Below, in pieces: positions 33,613-42,579 of a stretch of DNA of 64,000 nucleotides. Where the stretch lies: the NCBI RefSeq assembly GCF_040643635.1, contig NZ_JBEYUS010000019.1, forward strand, positions 21,253-85,252. The letters run 5' to 3'. The notes beneath the pieces were generated by a model. That model was not told the origin of the DNA. It did not search any database and worked only from the letters and a program-made list of their open reading frames with translations. This DNA comes from Saccharopolyspora_C sp040643635 (GTDB lineage Bacteria; Actinomycetota; Actinomycetes; Mycobacteriales; Pseudonocardiaceae). Position 1 is the first letter of the stretch; each line of letters starts with the position of its first letter. A program made the translations under genes and the position numbers.

Positions 33613-34698
33613 GTGGACTCAAGGGCTCGGTTCCCCGCCCCGCGCGACGCGTTCGTCCCACCGGTCGTGTGGGACGACGACCCCGAATCGGACGGCTTCG
33701 TCCCGATCCACCGCGAACGGGAACCCGCGCGCTGGCACGCACTGGTCGACGCCGACGAACCGGTCGTGACGCAGGTCGAGGACGGCGAACCCGGCGGCGG
33801 CGCGCGGACGCCGACGAGCTCGTGCAGCAAGCCCTCGCTCGTCGCCGAGATGCTCGACGCGCTGGACCTGCGACCGGGCCTGCGCGTCCTGGAAATCGGC
33901 ACCGGCACCGGGTGGAACGCCGCGCTGCTGCGCGACCGGGTGGGCCCGCACGGCCAGGTGACCTCGGTGGAGATCGACCCGGGACTCGCCGCCCGAGCCC
34001 GGGACGTGCTCGCCGCCACCGGCCGCGACGTGGACGTGATCACCGGCGACGGCGCGGCCGGGCACCCGCCCGGTGCGCCGTACGACCGGGTCATCGCCAC
34101 GGCCTCGGTGCGCACCGTTCCGCGCGCCTGGATCGAGCAGACCCGCGTCGGCGGACTGGTGCTGCTGCCGTGGGGCACCGACTACGGCGAACACGCGCTC
34201 ACCAGGCTGGAAGTGCGGCCGGACGGCTCGGCCACCGGGCGCTGCGGCACGCGGCTCTCGTTCATGCGGCTGCGGCAACAGCGCAGGCACCACCTCGAAC
34301 CGGACGAGGACGAACTCCGCGCGGCGCGGCGCAGCAGCACCGCGCTGCGCGGTCCGGAGTTGTACGAGGTGGTCGAGTTCTCCCGCGCCGCCTTCACCAT
34401 CGGGCTCCGGGTACCGCACTGCCACCTCACCGTCGAGGACCGCGACGAGCGGCACCGCGACGTGGAACTGCACGACCGCCGCACCGGATCCTGGGCGCGC
34501 GTCGGCATGATCCGCGACGAGCATCCGTGGCCGGTGCTGCAGCTCGGGCCGCGCGAGCTCTGGGACGAGGTCGAAGCCGCGCACGCCTGGTGGCGGGACG
34601 CCGGCCGTCCCACCCCCGATCGCTGCACGCTCACCGTCCACCCCGACGGCACCCACCGGATCAGCACCGGCCCGCACCACTGGCCCCTGCAACTCTGA
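33613..34698 (+). CDS. Protein-L-isoaspartate methyltransferase-like enzyme (RiPP/TgmC-like)
   Basis: 361 residues. The methyltransferase domain begins after about 65 residues with PTSSCSKPSLVAEML, then SAM motif I VLEIGTGTGWNAALL, VTSVEIDPGLAARA, and VITGDGAAGHPPGAPYDRVIATASV. This is the PIMT fold, and the TSS...PSLVAEML start is like the methyltransferases found in graspetide (TgmC) and related peptide clusters. A C-terminal region of about 150 residues is extra compared with housekeeping PIMT. GTG 33613 has no strong ribosome site, which fits coupling to the peptide gene before it. Confidence 0.85.
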   Translation: MDSRARFPAPRDAFVPPVVWDDDPESDGFVPIHREREPARWHALVDADEPVVTQVEDGEPGGGARTPTSSCSKPSLVAEMLDALDLRPGLRVLEIGTGTGWNAALLRDRVGPHGQVTSVEIDPGLAARARDVLAATGRDVDVITGDGAAGHPPGAPYDRVIATASVRTVPRAWIEQTRVGGLVLLPWGTDYGEHALTRLEVRPDGSATGRCGTRLSFMRLRQQRRHHLEPDEDELRAARRSSTALRGPELYEVVEFSRAAFTIGLRVPHCHLTVEDRDERHRDVELHDRRTGSWARVGMIRDEHPWPVLQLGPRELWDEVEAAHAWWRDAGRPTPDRCTLTVHPDGTHRISTGPHHWPLQL

Positions 34699-34816
34699 CC
34701 AGGTGAGTGGCCCACCCGACCGACCACACCAGGCCAATGGGCCACTCACCTAGAACTGTGACCAGGTGAGTGGCCCATTCGACCAACGAGACGGGGCTGG
34801 TGGGCCACTCACCTGG
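34699..34816. repeat. Tandem pair of long inverted repeats (AGGTGAGTGGCCCA)
   Basis: Two near-identical hairpins lie head to tail. The first pairs AGGTGAGTGGCCCA (34701-34714) with TGGGCCACTCACCT (34738-34751). The second pairs CCAGGTGAGTGGCCCA (34762-34777) with TGGGCCACTCACCTGG (34801-34816). Both have 23-nt loops of different sequence and begin after TGACCAGG. The unit is about 62 bp. It begins immediately after the methyltransferase stop codon and precedes the terminator of the convergent pdh operon. Confidence 0.85.
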
Positions 34817-34822
34817 AACGAG

Positions 34823-34865
34823 CGACGGCCCGCTCACCCCGGAGCACGGGGCGGGCGGGCCGTCG
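34823..34865. terminator. Terminator of the pyruvate dehydrogenase operon
   Basis: CGACGGCCCGC pairs perfectly (11 bp) with GCGGGCCGTCG across 21 nt, 12 nt downstream of the pdhC stop on the minus strand. Confidence 0.7.
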
Positions 34866-34876
34866 GAGTTCGCGCG

Positions 34877-36142
34877 TCAGGCGATGATGCGCAGCGGGTC
34901 CTCCAGCAGCGCGGTGAACTGCTGCAGGAACGCGGCACCCACGGCACCGTCGATCGCGCGGTGGTCGGCGGACAGCGTCACCCGCAGGATCTTGCGGGCC
35001 ACCACCTCGCCGTCGCGCAGCTGCAGCTCGTCCTTCGCCGCACCCACCGCGAGGATCGCCGCCTCCGGCGGGTTGATCACCGCGGAGAACTGCTCGATGC
35101 CGAACATGCCCAGGTTCGAGATGGTGAAGGTGCCACCGGACATCTCGTCCAGCTTCAGCTTGCCCTCGCGGGCGCGCCCGGCCTTCTCCCGGCCCTCGGT
35201 GGCGATCTCCGAGACGCTCTTGCGGTCCGCGTCCGGGATGACCGGCACGATCAGGCCGTCCTCGATGGCCACCGCGACGCCCAGGTTGATCCGCTTGTGC
35301 TTGATCAGCTTGTCGCCGCCGAAGGACACGTTCACCGACGGGTTCGCGCGCAGCGCCGTGGCGACCGCCTTCACCACCAGGTCGTTGATGCTGACCTTCG
35401 GGCCGCCCGCCGCCTGCAGCCGCTCGTTGAGCGTCGCGCGGAACGCGACCAGCTCGGTCACGTCGATCGCGCTGGTCAGGTAGAAGTGCGGGGCCTGCTG
35501 CTTGCTCTCGGTGAGCCGCTTCGCGGTGACCTTGCGGATGTTGCTCAGCGGCACCTCCTCCGCGTCCGCGGGCGTCGCCACCTGCTGGACCGGAGCCGGA
35601 GCCGCGGCGGGCGCGGCCGGAGCCGGCGCGGCCGCCGGGGCCGAGGAGGCGGCGGCCTCGATGTCGGACCGGATGATCCGGCCACCGGGACCGGAACCCC
35701 GCACCGCGGCGAGATCCACCCCGAGGTCCTTCGCGACGGCCTTCGCCAGCGGCGACGCCTTCGGCTTGGAGCCCTCGGCGACCGAGCTGCCGTTCGTCGG
35801 CGCGGCGGGCTCGGCGGGTTCCTCCGCCGGAGCGGCGGCCGGAGCGGCCTCGGCCGGCTTCTCGGCGGCCGGAGCAGGAGCACCTGCCGACTCCGCCGCA
35901 GCACCCGAACCGTCGCCGACCACGGCGATCGGCGTGCCGATCGGAACCGTCTGCCCCTCCTCGACCAGCAGCTTCTCCAGCACGCCTGCGTCGAAGGCCT
36001 CCAGCTCCATGATGGCCTTGTCGGTCTCGATGTCCGCGACGACCTCGCCGCGCTCGATCGAATCGCCCACCTTCTTGCGCCAGGCGGCGATGACGCCTTC
36101 CTCCATGGTGTCGGACAGGCGGGGCATCTGGATCTCAGTCAT
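34877..36142 (-). CDS. pdhC: Dihydrolipoamide acetyltransferase (E2) of pyruvate dehydrogenase
   Basis: A 421-residue E2 core. It has one lipoyl domain with the lipoylated Lys in ETDKAIMELE (K42), an Ala/Pro/Glu-rich linker (about 85-125), an E3/E1-binding domain (KASPLAKAVAKDLGVDL, about 130-145), a second Ala/Pro linker, and the catalytic domain ending in ADHRAIDG with His394. Only one lipoyl domain is present, unlike the multi-lipoyl E2 of many actinomycetes. ATG 36142 follows GAGGA. It is the last gene of the lpdA-pdhA-pdhB-pdhC operon. Confidence 0.94.
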   Translation of the reverse strand: MTEIQMPRLSDTMEEGVIAAWRKKVGDSIERGEVVADIETDKAIMELEAFDAGVLEKLLVEEGQTVPIGTPIAVVGDGSGAAAESAGAPAPAAEKPAEAAPAAAPAEEPAEPAAPTNGSSVAEGSKPKASPLAKAVAKDLGVDLAAVRGSGPGGRIIRSDIEAAASSAPAAAPAPAAPAAAPAPVQQVATPADAEEVPLSNIRKVTAKRLTESKQQAPHFYLTSAIDVTELVAFRATLNERLQAAGGPKVSINDLVVKAVATALRANPSVNVSFGGDKLIKHKRINLGVAVAIEDGLIVPVIPDADRKSVSEIATEGREKAGRAREGKLKLDEMSGGTFTISNLGMFGIEQFSAVINPPEAAILAVGAAKDELQLRDGEVVARKILRVTLSADHRAIDGAVGAAFLQQFTALLEDPLRIIA

Positions 36143-36234
36143 CTGCACATTCCTCGGGAACTCTCAAGAATTCATGGTGAACCGGCTCGTCGTGGCTCCC
36201 GGGGTCCGACCCGAACGCACGACCCAGGTCGAGC

Positions 36235-37230
36235 TCAGCGGCGGCGGCCGACGGCGTCGAGAGTCTCGCGCACCGCCGTCGTGAGCGACTCGGCGGACGG
36301 CAGCGCGGCCCGCTCCAGCGGCTTCGCGTACGGCAGCGGCACCTCCGCGGCCGCGACGCGGCGCACCGGGGCGTCCAGGTAGTCGAACGCGCCGTCCGAG
36401 ATGGAGGCGGCGATCTCCGCGCCGATCCCGTAGGTCAGCCAGTCGTCCTCGGCGACCACCGCGCACCCGGTCTTGCGCACCGAGTTCACGATCGTCTCCC
36501 GGTCCAGCGGGCGCAGGCTGCGCAGGTCCACGACCTCCGCGTTGATGCCGTCCTCGTCGTGCAGCTTCTCCGCGACCTGGGTGGCCACGCCCGCCATCCG
36601 CGAGTAGCCGATGATCGTGATGTCGCTGCCCTCGCGGGTCACCGCGGCCTTGCCGATCTCGGCGGGCTCCACGTGGTCCGGGACCTCGCCCTTGGTGTTG
36701 TAGAGCGCCAGGTTCTCCAGGAACAGCACCGGGTCGTCATCCCGGATCGAGGCCAGCAGCAGCGCCTTCGCGTCCGCGGGCGTGCTCGGCGCCACGACCT
36801 TCAGGCCCGGCACGAACGCGTAGTACAGCTCGATGTTCTGCGAGTGGGTCGCACCGAGCTGCTGGCCGCCGCCACCGGGCGTGCGCAGCACCATCGGCAC
36901 GCTGGTCTGGCCGCCGAACATGCCGTAGATCTTCGCCGCGTGGTTGACGATCTGGTCCAGCGCCACCAGCGAGAAGTTGATCGTCATGAGCTCCACGACC
37001 GGGCGCAGCCCCAGCATCGCGGCGCCCACCGCGGCACCGACGAAGCCCTCCTCCGCGATCGGGGTGTCGCGCACCCGCTTCTCGCCGAACTCCTTCAGCA
37101 GCCCGGCGGTGATCTTGTAGGAGCCCTCGAAGACGCCGATCTCCTCACCGATGAGGAACACGTCGTCGTCGCGGTGCATCTCGTCGCGCAGGGTGTCGTG
37201 CAGCGCCTGGCGGTAGGTGATGACGGCCAA
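36235..37230 (-). CDS. pdhB: Pyruvate dehydrogenase E1 component, beta subunit
   Basis: 331 residues forming the second half of the heterotetrameric E1. Conserved segments include DDDVFLIGEEIGVFEGSYKITAGL in pieces, DTPIAEEGFVGAAVGAAM, and MTINFSLVALDQIVNHAAK. Together with PdhA it decarboxylates pyruvate using thiamine diphosphate and transfers the acetyl group to E2 lipoate. TTG 37230 is chosen because GGAG lies 9 nt upstream and it gives the family start AVITYRQAL. The segments are closer to pyruvate than to branched-chain dehydrogenases. Confidence 0.93.
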   Translation of the reverse strand: MAVITYRQALHDTLRDEMHRDDDVFLIGEEIGVFEGSYKITAGLLKEFGEKRVRDTPIAEEGFVGAAVGAAMLGLRPVVELMTINFSLVALDQIVNHAAKIYGMFGGQTSVPMVLRTPGGGGQQLGATHSQNIELYYAFVPGLKVVAPSTPADAKALLLASIRDDDPVLFLENLALYNTKGEVPDHVEPAEIGKAAVTREGSDITIIGYSRMAGVATQVAEKLHDEDGINAEVVDLRSLRPLDRETIVNSVRKTGCAVVAEDDWLTYGIGAEIAASISDGAFDYLDAPVRRVAAAEVPLPYAKPLERAALPSAESLTTAVRETLDAVGRRR

Positions 37231-37325
37231 GAGTCGTTTCTCCAGAAGACATGCCACCGGCGGCACCCGGCGGGGTCACCGCCGAGCGCCGCGCGGCGAC
37301 TCGAAAGGAAGGGGTGCGGGTCGCC

Positions 37326-38423
37326 TCAGAACACCGGGTCGGCGGGCAGCCGGCGGGAGTCGTTGGCGACCGGGGTGGCGTAGGTGTAGTCGAACAGCGT
37401 CGAGACCTCGGGGTGCGGGCTGTCGTCGGCGAAGGCCACCGCCGCGTCCGCGTCGGCCTGCGCGAGCCGCTCGATCTCCTGCGCGCCGTCCTCGTCGAGC
37501 ACACCGGCCTCGACCAGCCGCGCCCGGAAGTTCACCACCGGGTCGTGCTCGCGGGCCTCCTGCACCGACTCCTCGCTGCGGTACTTCGCCGGGTCCACCA
37601 CCGAGTGGCCCTTGAGGCGGTGGCTGACCGCCTCCAGCAGCGCCGGGCCGCCCGACTCGCGGGCCCGCTCCACCAAGCGCGCCGCCGCGTCGCGGACCGC
37701 CAGCACGTCGTTGCCGTCCACCCGCTCGCCGTGCATCCGGTACGCCGAAGCGCGCTTGTACAGCTCCGACTCCGCGGAGGACTTCTCCACCGTGGTGCCC
37801 ATGCCCAGGAAGTTGTTCACCACCACGAACACCACCGGCAGGTTCCACAGCGCCGCGATGTTCAGTGCCTCGTGGAACGCACCGATGTTGGTGGTGCCGT
37901 CGCCCATCTGGCACATCACGACCTGGTCGCCACCGCGGTAGTCGATCGCCATCGCCGCGCCGGTCGCCAGCGGGATCTGGCCGCCGACGATGCCGTAGCC
38001 GCCGAGCAGCCCGGCCTCCACGTCGAACATGTGCATCGAGCCGCCCCAGCCCTTGGAGGTACCGGTGGTGCGGCCGTACAGCTCGGCCATCACGCGGCCG
38101 GGCTCGATGCCCTTGGCCAGCGCGTAACCGTGCTCGCGGTAGTTCGTGAACAGCAGGTCCGTCTTGCGCAGCGCCGACATCAGGCCGACGACGGTGGCCT
38201 CCTCACCCAGGTTCAGGTGGCAGTAGCCACCGATCTTGGCCTGGGTGTAGCCCTGCGCGGCCCGCTCCTCGAAGCGGCGGATCAGCGTCATCTGCTGGAA
38301 GTAGCCGCGCAGCAGCTCGGCCGACTCGCCGGAGAACGCGCCGGACTTGGCCGACTTCGCCGTGCTGCGGCGGGTCGTCTTCGCGCGGGTGGCGGGCTTG
38401 GTGCGGGTCGCGGTCTCAGCCAT
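37326..38423 (-). CDS. pdhA: Pyruvate dehydrogenase E1 component, alpha subunit
   Basis: 365 residues. A basic, Thr/Ala/Lys-rich N-terminal tail of about 28 residues is followed by the E1 alpha domain. Seen are LIRRFEERAAQGYTQAKIGG, GYCHLNLGEEA, GGSMHMFDVEAGLLGG and the thiamine diphosphate/Mg motif GDGTTNIGAFHEALNIAA. The GYGIVGGQIPLATG segment is typical of pyruvate rather than 2-oxoisovalerate dehydrogenases. ATG 38423 has AAAGGG upstream. The gap to pdhB is 95 bp. Confidence 0.94.
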   Translation of the reverse strand: MAETATRTKPATRAKTTRRSTAKSAKSGAFSGESAELLRGYFQQMTLIRRFEERAAQGYTQAKIGGYCHLNLGEEATVVGLMSALRKTDLLFTNYREHGYALAKGIEPGRVMAELYGRTTGTSKGWGGSMHMFDVEAGLLGGYGIVGGQIPLATGAAMAIDYRGGDQVVMCQMGDGTTNIGAFHEALNIAALWNLPVVFVVVNNFLGMGTTVEKSSAESELYKRASAYRMHGERVDGNDVLAVRDAAARLVERARESGGPALLEAVSHRLKGHSVVDPAKYRSEESVQEAREHDPVVNFRARLVEAGVLDEDGAQEIERLAQADADAAVAFADDSPHPEVSTLFDYTYATPVANDSRRLPADPVF

Positions 38424-38461
38424 CACGGAACCCTTTCGGTGCGAGGAGCGGAACGGGTGGA

Positions 38462-39928
38462 TCAACGCTTCTTCGGCGGGGCGGTGTGCACCGGCAGGCC
38501 GAGGGCGGTCATCGCCGCCTCCATGCCGATCTCGCCGAGCGTCGGGTGCGCGTGGATCGTCTCGGCGAGCTCGTCGAGCGTCGCCTCCAAGGTGATCGCG
38601 AGCGCGCCTTCGGTGATCAGGTCGCTGGCGGACGGGCCGAACACGTGCACGCCGAGGACCTCGCCGTACTGCTCCCCCGCCACGATCTTCATGAAGCCCT
38701 CGGTGTCGCCGAAGGTCTGGGCGCGGCCCAGCGCGGCGAACGGGAACTTCGCGGCGACCACCTGGTGACCGGCCTCGGTGGCCTGCTTCTCGGTGAGCCC
38801 GACGCTGGCGATCTCCGGGTGGGTGAACGTCGCCGCCGGGATGACGTTGTAGTCGATCGAGGCGTGGTGACCCGCGATGGTCTCGGCGGCCACGACGCCC
38901 TGGTGCGAGGCGACGTGCGCGAGCAGCGCCTTGCCGGTGACGTCGCCGATCGCGTAGACGTGCTCGACGTTGGTGCGCAGCTTGTCGTCGACCTGCACGA
39001 ATCCGCGGCCGTCGACCTCGACGCCTGCGGCGGCCAGGTCCAGGGCGGCGGTGTTGGGCTTGCGGCCCACGCCGACCAGCACCACGTCCGCGTCGACCTC
39101 GGAGACCTTCGCGCCGTCCACCGAGACCTTGAGGGCGGCGTCCTTCCCGCCCTCCTCGACCTTGGAGACGGTGGCGCCGGTGAGCACCTGCACGCCGCGC
39201 TTGGAGAAGGAGCGGCCGAGCGCCTTGCCGATCTCGGCGTCCTCGGCGGGCACCAGCGTCGGCTGCATCTCGATGATGGTGACCTCGCTGCCGAGGGCGT
39301 TGAACAGGCTCGCCCACTCGGCGCCGACCGCGCTGCCGCCGATGACGGCGAGCTTGCCGGGCACCTCGGTGAGGCCGAACGCGCCGTCGGAGGTGATCAC
39401 GCCGGGCAGTTCCGCGCCGGGCAGCGGCAGCTGGACCGGGACCGAACCGGTCGCGACGATGATGTCGCGCGCGCTGATCCGGTCGACGGGCTCGTCGCCC
39501 GCGGGCTCGGCGGCGTACCGCGGGCCGTTCGCGCCGAGCACCGACTCGCCGACCGCGTACACGTCGACGGTGGTGGGGCCGGTGAACTTGGCGTGGCCGT
39601 TGACGACGGTGACGCCGTTCGCCTTGAGCAGGCCGGCGACGCCGTCGGTGAGGCCCTTCACCACGCCGTCCTTGCGGCGGGTGATGGCGTCGTAGTCCAG
39701 GCCCACGTTCTCCGCGCGGATGCCGAAGTCGGCGGCGTGCAGCACCGTCTCGTAGACCTCGGCGGAACGCAGCATCGCCTTGGTCGGGATGCAGCCCCAG
39801 TTCAGGCAGACGCCACCGGGCCGTTCCTTCTCGACCACGGCCACGTTCAGACCGCGCTGCGCGGCCCGGATCGCGGCGACGTAACCGCCGGGGCCGCCGC
39901 CCACTACGAGGAGGTCGTATTCCTGCAC
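38462..39928 (-). CDS. lpdA: Dihydrolipoyl dehydrogenase (E3)
   Basis: A 488-residue FAD-dependent disulfide oxidoreductase that reoxidises E2 dihydrolipoamide. The FAD site GGGPGGYVAAIRAAQRG is near the N-terminus, the redox disulfide is in GGVCLNWGCIPTK (about residues 41-53), and the NAD site is VIGGSAVGAEWA. The C-terminal HPTLGE carries the active-site His-Glu pair. GTG 39928 follows GAAGGAG. It heads the operon, 38 bp before pdhA, so all three enzyme activities are made together. Confidence 0.96.
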   Translation of the reverse strand: MQEYDLLVVGGGPGGYVAAIRAAQRGLNVAVVEKERPGGVCLNWGCIPTKAMLRSAEVYETVLHAADFGIRAENVGLDYDAITRRKDGVVKGLTDGVAGLLKANGVTVVNGHAKFTGPTTVDVYAVGESVLGANGPRYAAEPAGDEPVDRISARDIIVATGSVPVQLPLPGAELPGVITSDGAFGLTEVPGKLAVIGGSAVGAEWASLFNALGSEVTIIEMQPTLVPAEDAEIGKALGRSFSKRGVQVLTGATVSKVEEGGKDAALKVSVDGAKVSEVDADVVLVGVGRKPNTAALDLAAAGVEVDGRGFVQVDDKLRTNVEHVYAIGDVTGKALLAHVASHQGVVAAETIAGHHASIDYNVIPAATFTHPEIASVGLTEKQATEAGHQVVAAKFPFAALGRAQTFGDTEGFMKIVAGEQYGEVLGVHVFGPSASDLITEGALAITLEATLDELAETIHAHPTLGEIGMEAAMTALGLPVHTAPPKKR

Positions 39929-40131
39929 TTCGATGTGCTCCTTCGAGCCGGACCAGCCCTGACGACACCGCGCCATCGGGCGGGTTCGCAGCCGGGTGAA
40001 TATCGGGTGATTCTCACTCTGAGTGTCGTGAGCGCTGCCACTTCCGCGCTATGCGCGACCGCCCAGACTTCAACGACGGTCGCTGTGCACTTCGCACAAT
40101 CCGAGCCTCGGCCAACACCTCTGGTGATCGA

Positions 40132-40150
40132 ATCTCACGGTCGGTGAGAT
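40132..40150. promoter_or_regulatory. Inverted repeat upstream of the pdh operon
   Basis: ATCTCAC-GGTCG-GTGAGAT is a perfect 7-bp inverted repeat about 205 bp before lpdA and 75 bp after pucR. A second small one, TGTGC-ACTTC-GCACA, lies at 40084-40098. They could be PucR-type operators or a short pucR terminator. Confidence 0.35.
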
Positions 40151-40224
40151 CCTAGCGCGCGACGACCTGGAAAACCCGCGCCCCTCGCGGATAGCGGAAA
40201 AACGCGAAAAATTCGTTCCGCGGG

Positions 40225-41472
40225 TCAGTCGCGCAGTCCGTCGCGCAGGTGTAGTGCCGACAGCGCCAGCGACAGCGACACGTACGCGGCGCGCCCCTGC
40301 AACGACCGCCCGATCAGGGTGCTGATCCGGTGCAGCCGGTTGAGCACCGTGTTGCGGTGGCAGTGCAGCCGCAGCGCCGCGTTCGCGGTCGAGCAGTTCT
40401 CCTCCAGCCACGCGGTCAGCGTCTCCAGCAACATGTCCCGCTCCTTCACCGGCAGCTCCAGCAACGGGCCCAGCTGCGAGTCCAGCAGGCGTCGTGCCAG
40501 TTCAGGGGACTGCACGAGCAGCGCTTCCGGGTAGTGCCGGTCCAGCGACACCAGCTGCGCCGCCCCGTGCGGGACGGTGCCCATCGCGGTCACCGCGAGC
40601 TGGTGGGCCAGCCCCACCTCGGCGAGCCCGCGCACCTCCGGCGAGGCCGCGACCCGGCCGCGCGCCAGCGGCCGCAGCACGTCCAACGCGCCCGCCGGGT
40701 CCCGCTGCTCCAGCGCCACCAGCCCCACCAGCGTGTCCGCGCGCACTTGCCACACCGATCGGATGTGCACCCCGCCCAACGCGTCGTGCTGGCCGCTGAG
40801 CGCGAAGCTGCCGTCGCCGCGCATCTCGGCGACCACCACCAGGTAGCGGCCGCCGGTCGGCAGGTCCAGCTCCTTCGCGGTCCGCTGCGCGAACGCGGCG
40901 TCCCGGGCCCGACCGCTGAGCAGGTCCTCCACCAGCGCGTGCCTGCGCTGGTCGTCGCGCCGCAGCCGCTCCAGCTCGGTGTTGCGGTACGAGGTGGACA
41001 GCGTGGAGGACAGTCCGTCGATCACCGTCCACATCGACGTCGCCGCCCCCAGCACCACGTCCGGGTCGGCACGATCGGCGTGCGCCTGCTCGACGATCGC
41101 CTCCCACACGATGCGGCCGCCGAGCCGGAAGGTGCGCAGCATGACCTCCAGCGGCACGCCCTGCTCGGCGCGGCGGCGGCCGATCTCCGCGGCCACGTCG
41201 TCGCCGTCCGGGTCGCCCGCCGCGCCGCTGAGGATCTCCAGGACCCGTTGCAGGTAGCGGCGGCAGCCGTCGTAGAGGTCCTCGCGGGGCACCGGGCGGT
41301 AGTCGGTCCACTCCGGATTGTCGGTGAAGATCGCGCCCATCAACCGGCCGGCGAGCGCCTCGGCGTCCCCGAGCCGGGCCGCCGCCAGCGAATGCGTGAT
41401 CGCGTGCCCCGGATCGGGCACCGGACGAGCGGGATCGGCGGCCACGTCCTGCGACGATACCCGCCGGACCAC
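40225..41472 (-). CDS. PucR-family (CdaR-type) transcriptional regulator
   Basis: About 415 residues. The C-terminal helix-turn-helix is the PucR type: LLETLTAWLEENCSTANAALRLHCHRNTVLNRLHRI (in pieces about 345-380). The middle has a GGDEF-like CdaR-type domain without catalytic residues, and the N-terminal third is helical (PucR N-terminal-like). Such proteins sense metabolites and often control neighbouring catabolic operons. It lies 296 bp upstream of lpdA on the same strand, so regulation of the dehydrogenase operon is possible. GTG 41472 has a weak ribosome site, so the true start may be slightly downstream. Confidence 0.87.
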   Translation of the reverse strand: MVRRVSSQDVAADPARPVPDPGHAITHSLAAARLGDAEALAGRLMGAIFTDNPEWTDYRPVPREDLYDGCRRYLQRVLEILSGAAGDPDGDDVAAEIGRRRAEQGVPLEVMLRTFRLGGRIVWEAIVEQAHADRADPDVVLGAATSMWTVIDGLSSTLSTSYRNTELERLRRDDQRRHALVEDLLSGRARDAAFAQRTAKELDLPTGGRYLVVVAEMRGDGSFALSGQHDALGGVHIRSVWQVRADTLVGLVALEQRDPAGALDVLRPLARGRVAASPEVRGLAEVGLAHQLAVTAMGTVPHGAAQLVSLDRHYPEALLVQSPELARRLLDSQLGPLLELPVKERDMLLETLTAWLEENCSTANAALRLHCHRNTVLNRLHRISTLIGRSLQGRAAYVSLSLALSALHLRDGLRD

Positions 41473-41600
41473 GAGCAGCGATCCGGTCGTACCGCCCGCC
41501 TGGTATCAAGTTCGCAGCAGCAACGCCGCGCGCGACCGGCGGCGCACCCCCAGCACGATCGAGCAGGGACGATCGAAATCAGGCGACGATCGAGAGAGCG

Positions 41601-42278
41601 ATGCCCGGAGCAGGACTGCCCCACCGACGACCCCGCGCCCAGCTCTCCGACGAGGTGGCCTCCCGGATCCGCGACCGGATAGTGACCGGCAGGCTGCGCA
41701 AGGGCGAACACCTGCACCTGGAGCGGCTCGCCGAGGAGATCGGCGTCAGCGTCACCCCCGTGCGCGAGGCGCTGCTGGCGTTGCGCGGCGAGGGCTTCGT
41801 CGAGCTGGAGCCGCGTCGCGGGTTCACCGTGCTCCCGCTGAACCGCAAGGACATCGAGGACACCAGCCGCGTGCAGGCCGCCATCGCGGGCGAGCTGGCG
41901 GCGCGCACCGCGGCGCTGATCAGCGTCGGCCAGCTCGCCGGCCTGGAGGAGGTGCAGGCCGAGCTGGAGCACGCCGGCCGGTTCGGCATCGGCGACGCCG
42001 CGGAGCTGGACCTGCGGTTCCACCACGCCATCTACGACATCGCCGATTCGGCGAAGCTCGCCTGGTTCGTGCAGCTGACGTCCCGCTACGTGCCGCGAAG
42101 ACTCCTGGCGAGCACCTCGGAGCACGCGGAGACCACCGGCTCCGAGCACCGGGCGATCCTGCGCGCGCTGCACAACCGCGATCCGGAGGCGGCGCGGCTG
42201 GCGATGCACGACCACCTGGCGCACCACGGGCAGACCCTGGTCCGGCAGTTGGACCAGCAGGGTTTCTGGGACCAGTGA
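41601..42278 (+). CDS. FadR/FCD-type GntR transcriptional regulator
   Basis: 225 residues. The winged helix is LSDEVASRIRDRIVTGRL then RLAEEIGVSVTPVREALLAL (about 38-57). The FCD ligand domain has ELDLRFHHAIYDIADSAKL and later SEHRAILRALHNRDPEAA, with the conserved Asp and His residues used for metal or ligand binding. FCD regulators respond to carboxylic acids, so an organic acid effector is likely. ATG 41601 has only a weak upstream purine site. It is divergent from the pucR gene; the target is unknown. Confidence 0.92.
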   Translation: MPGAGLPHRRPRAQLSDEVASRIRDRIVTGRLRKGEHLHLERLAEEIGVSVTPVREALLALRGEGFVELEPRRGFTVLPLNRKDIEDTSRVQAAIAGELAARTAALISVGQLAGLEEVQAELEHAGRFGIGDAAELDLRFHHAIYDIADSAKLAWFVQLTSRYVPRRLLASTSEHAETTGSEHRAILRALHNRDPEAARLAMHDHLAHHGQTLVRQLDQQGFWDQ

Positions 42279-42579
42279 CCGTCCCACCCGGGACCAACGG
42301 GAACGGCTCGGCGTCCCTCCGCGACCGCCGCCGCAGCACGGTCCCCCACGTGGGCGAGACGCACGCCACCAGGGAATATTTCGGCCACGTAACGTATTGT
42401 GGGAGTGCGGCGACAAGCTCTGTGGCAGTCGAGTTCGCGGCGACCTCACCCATCGAATCGGGACCACCCCAGCAGGTCTCGACCCGGTGGCGGACGCTCC
42501 GGCGAACCGCGCGTCTCCCCGGACTCGGCGCCGACACCAGCAGCAGATCCACTCCTCCCAGAAAAGCGGGGCGCGAACC
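42279..42579. other. Gap of about 300 bp with promoter-like AT-rich core
   Basis: No gene is supported. An AT-rich island near 42370-42405 (GGGAATATTTCGG then CGTAACGTATTG) is the only promoter-like sequence and could serve the small membrane peptide gene downstream. No clear operators. Confidence 0.35.
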
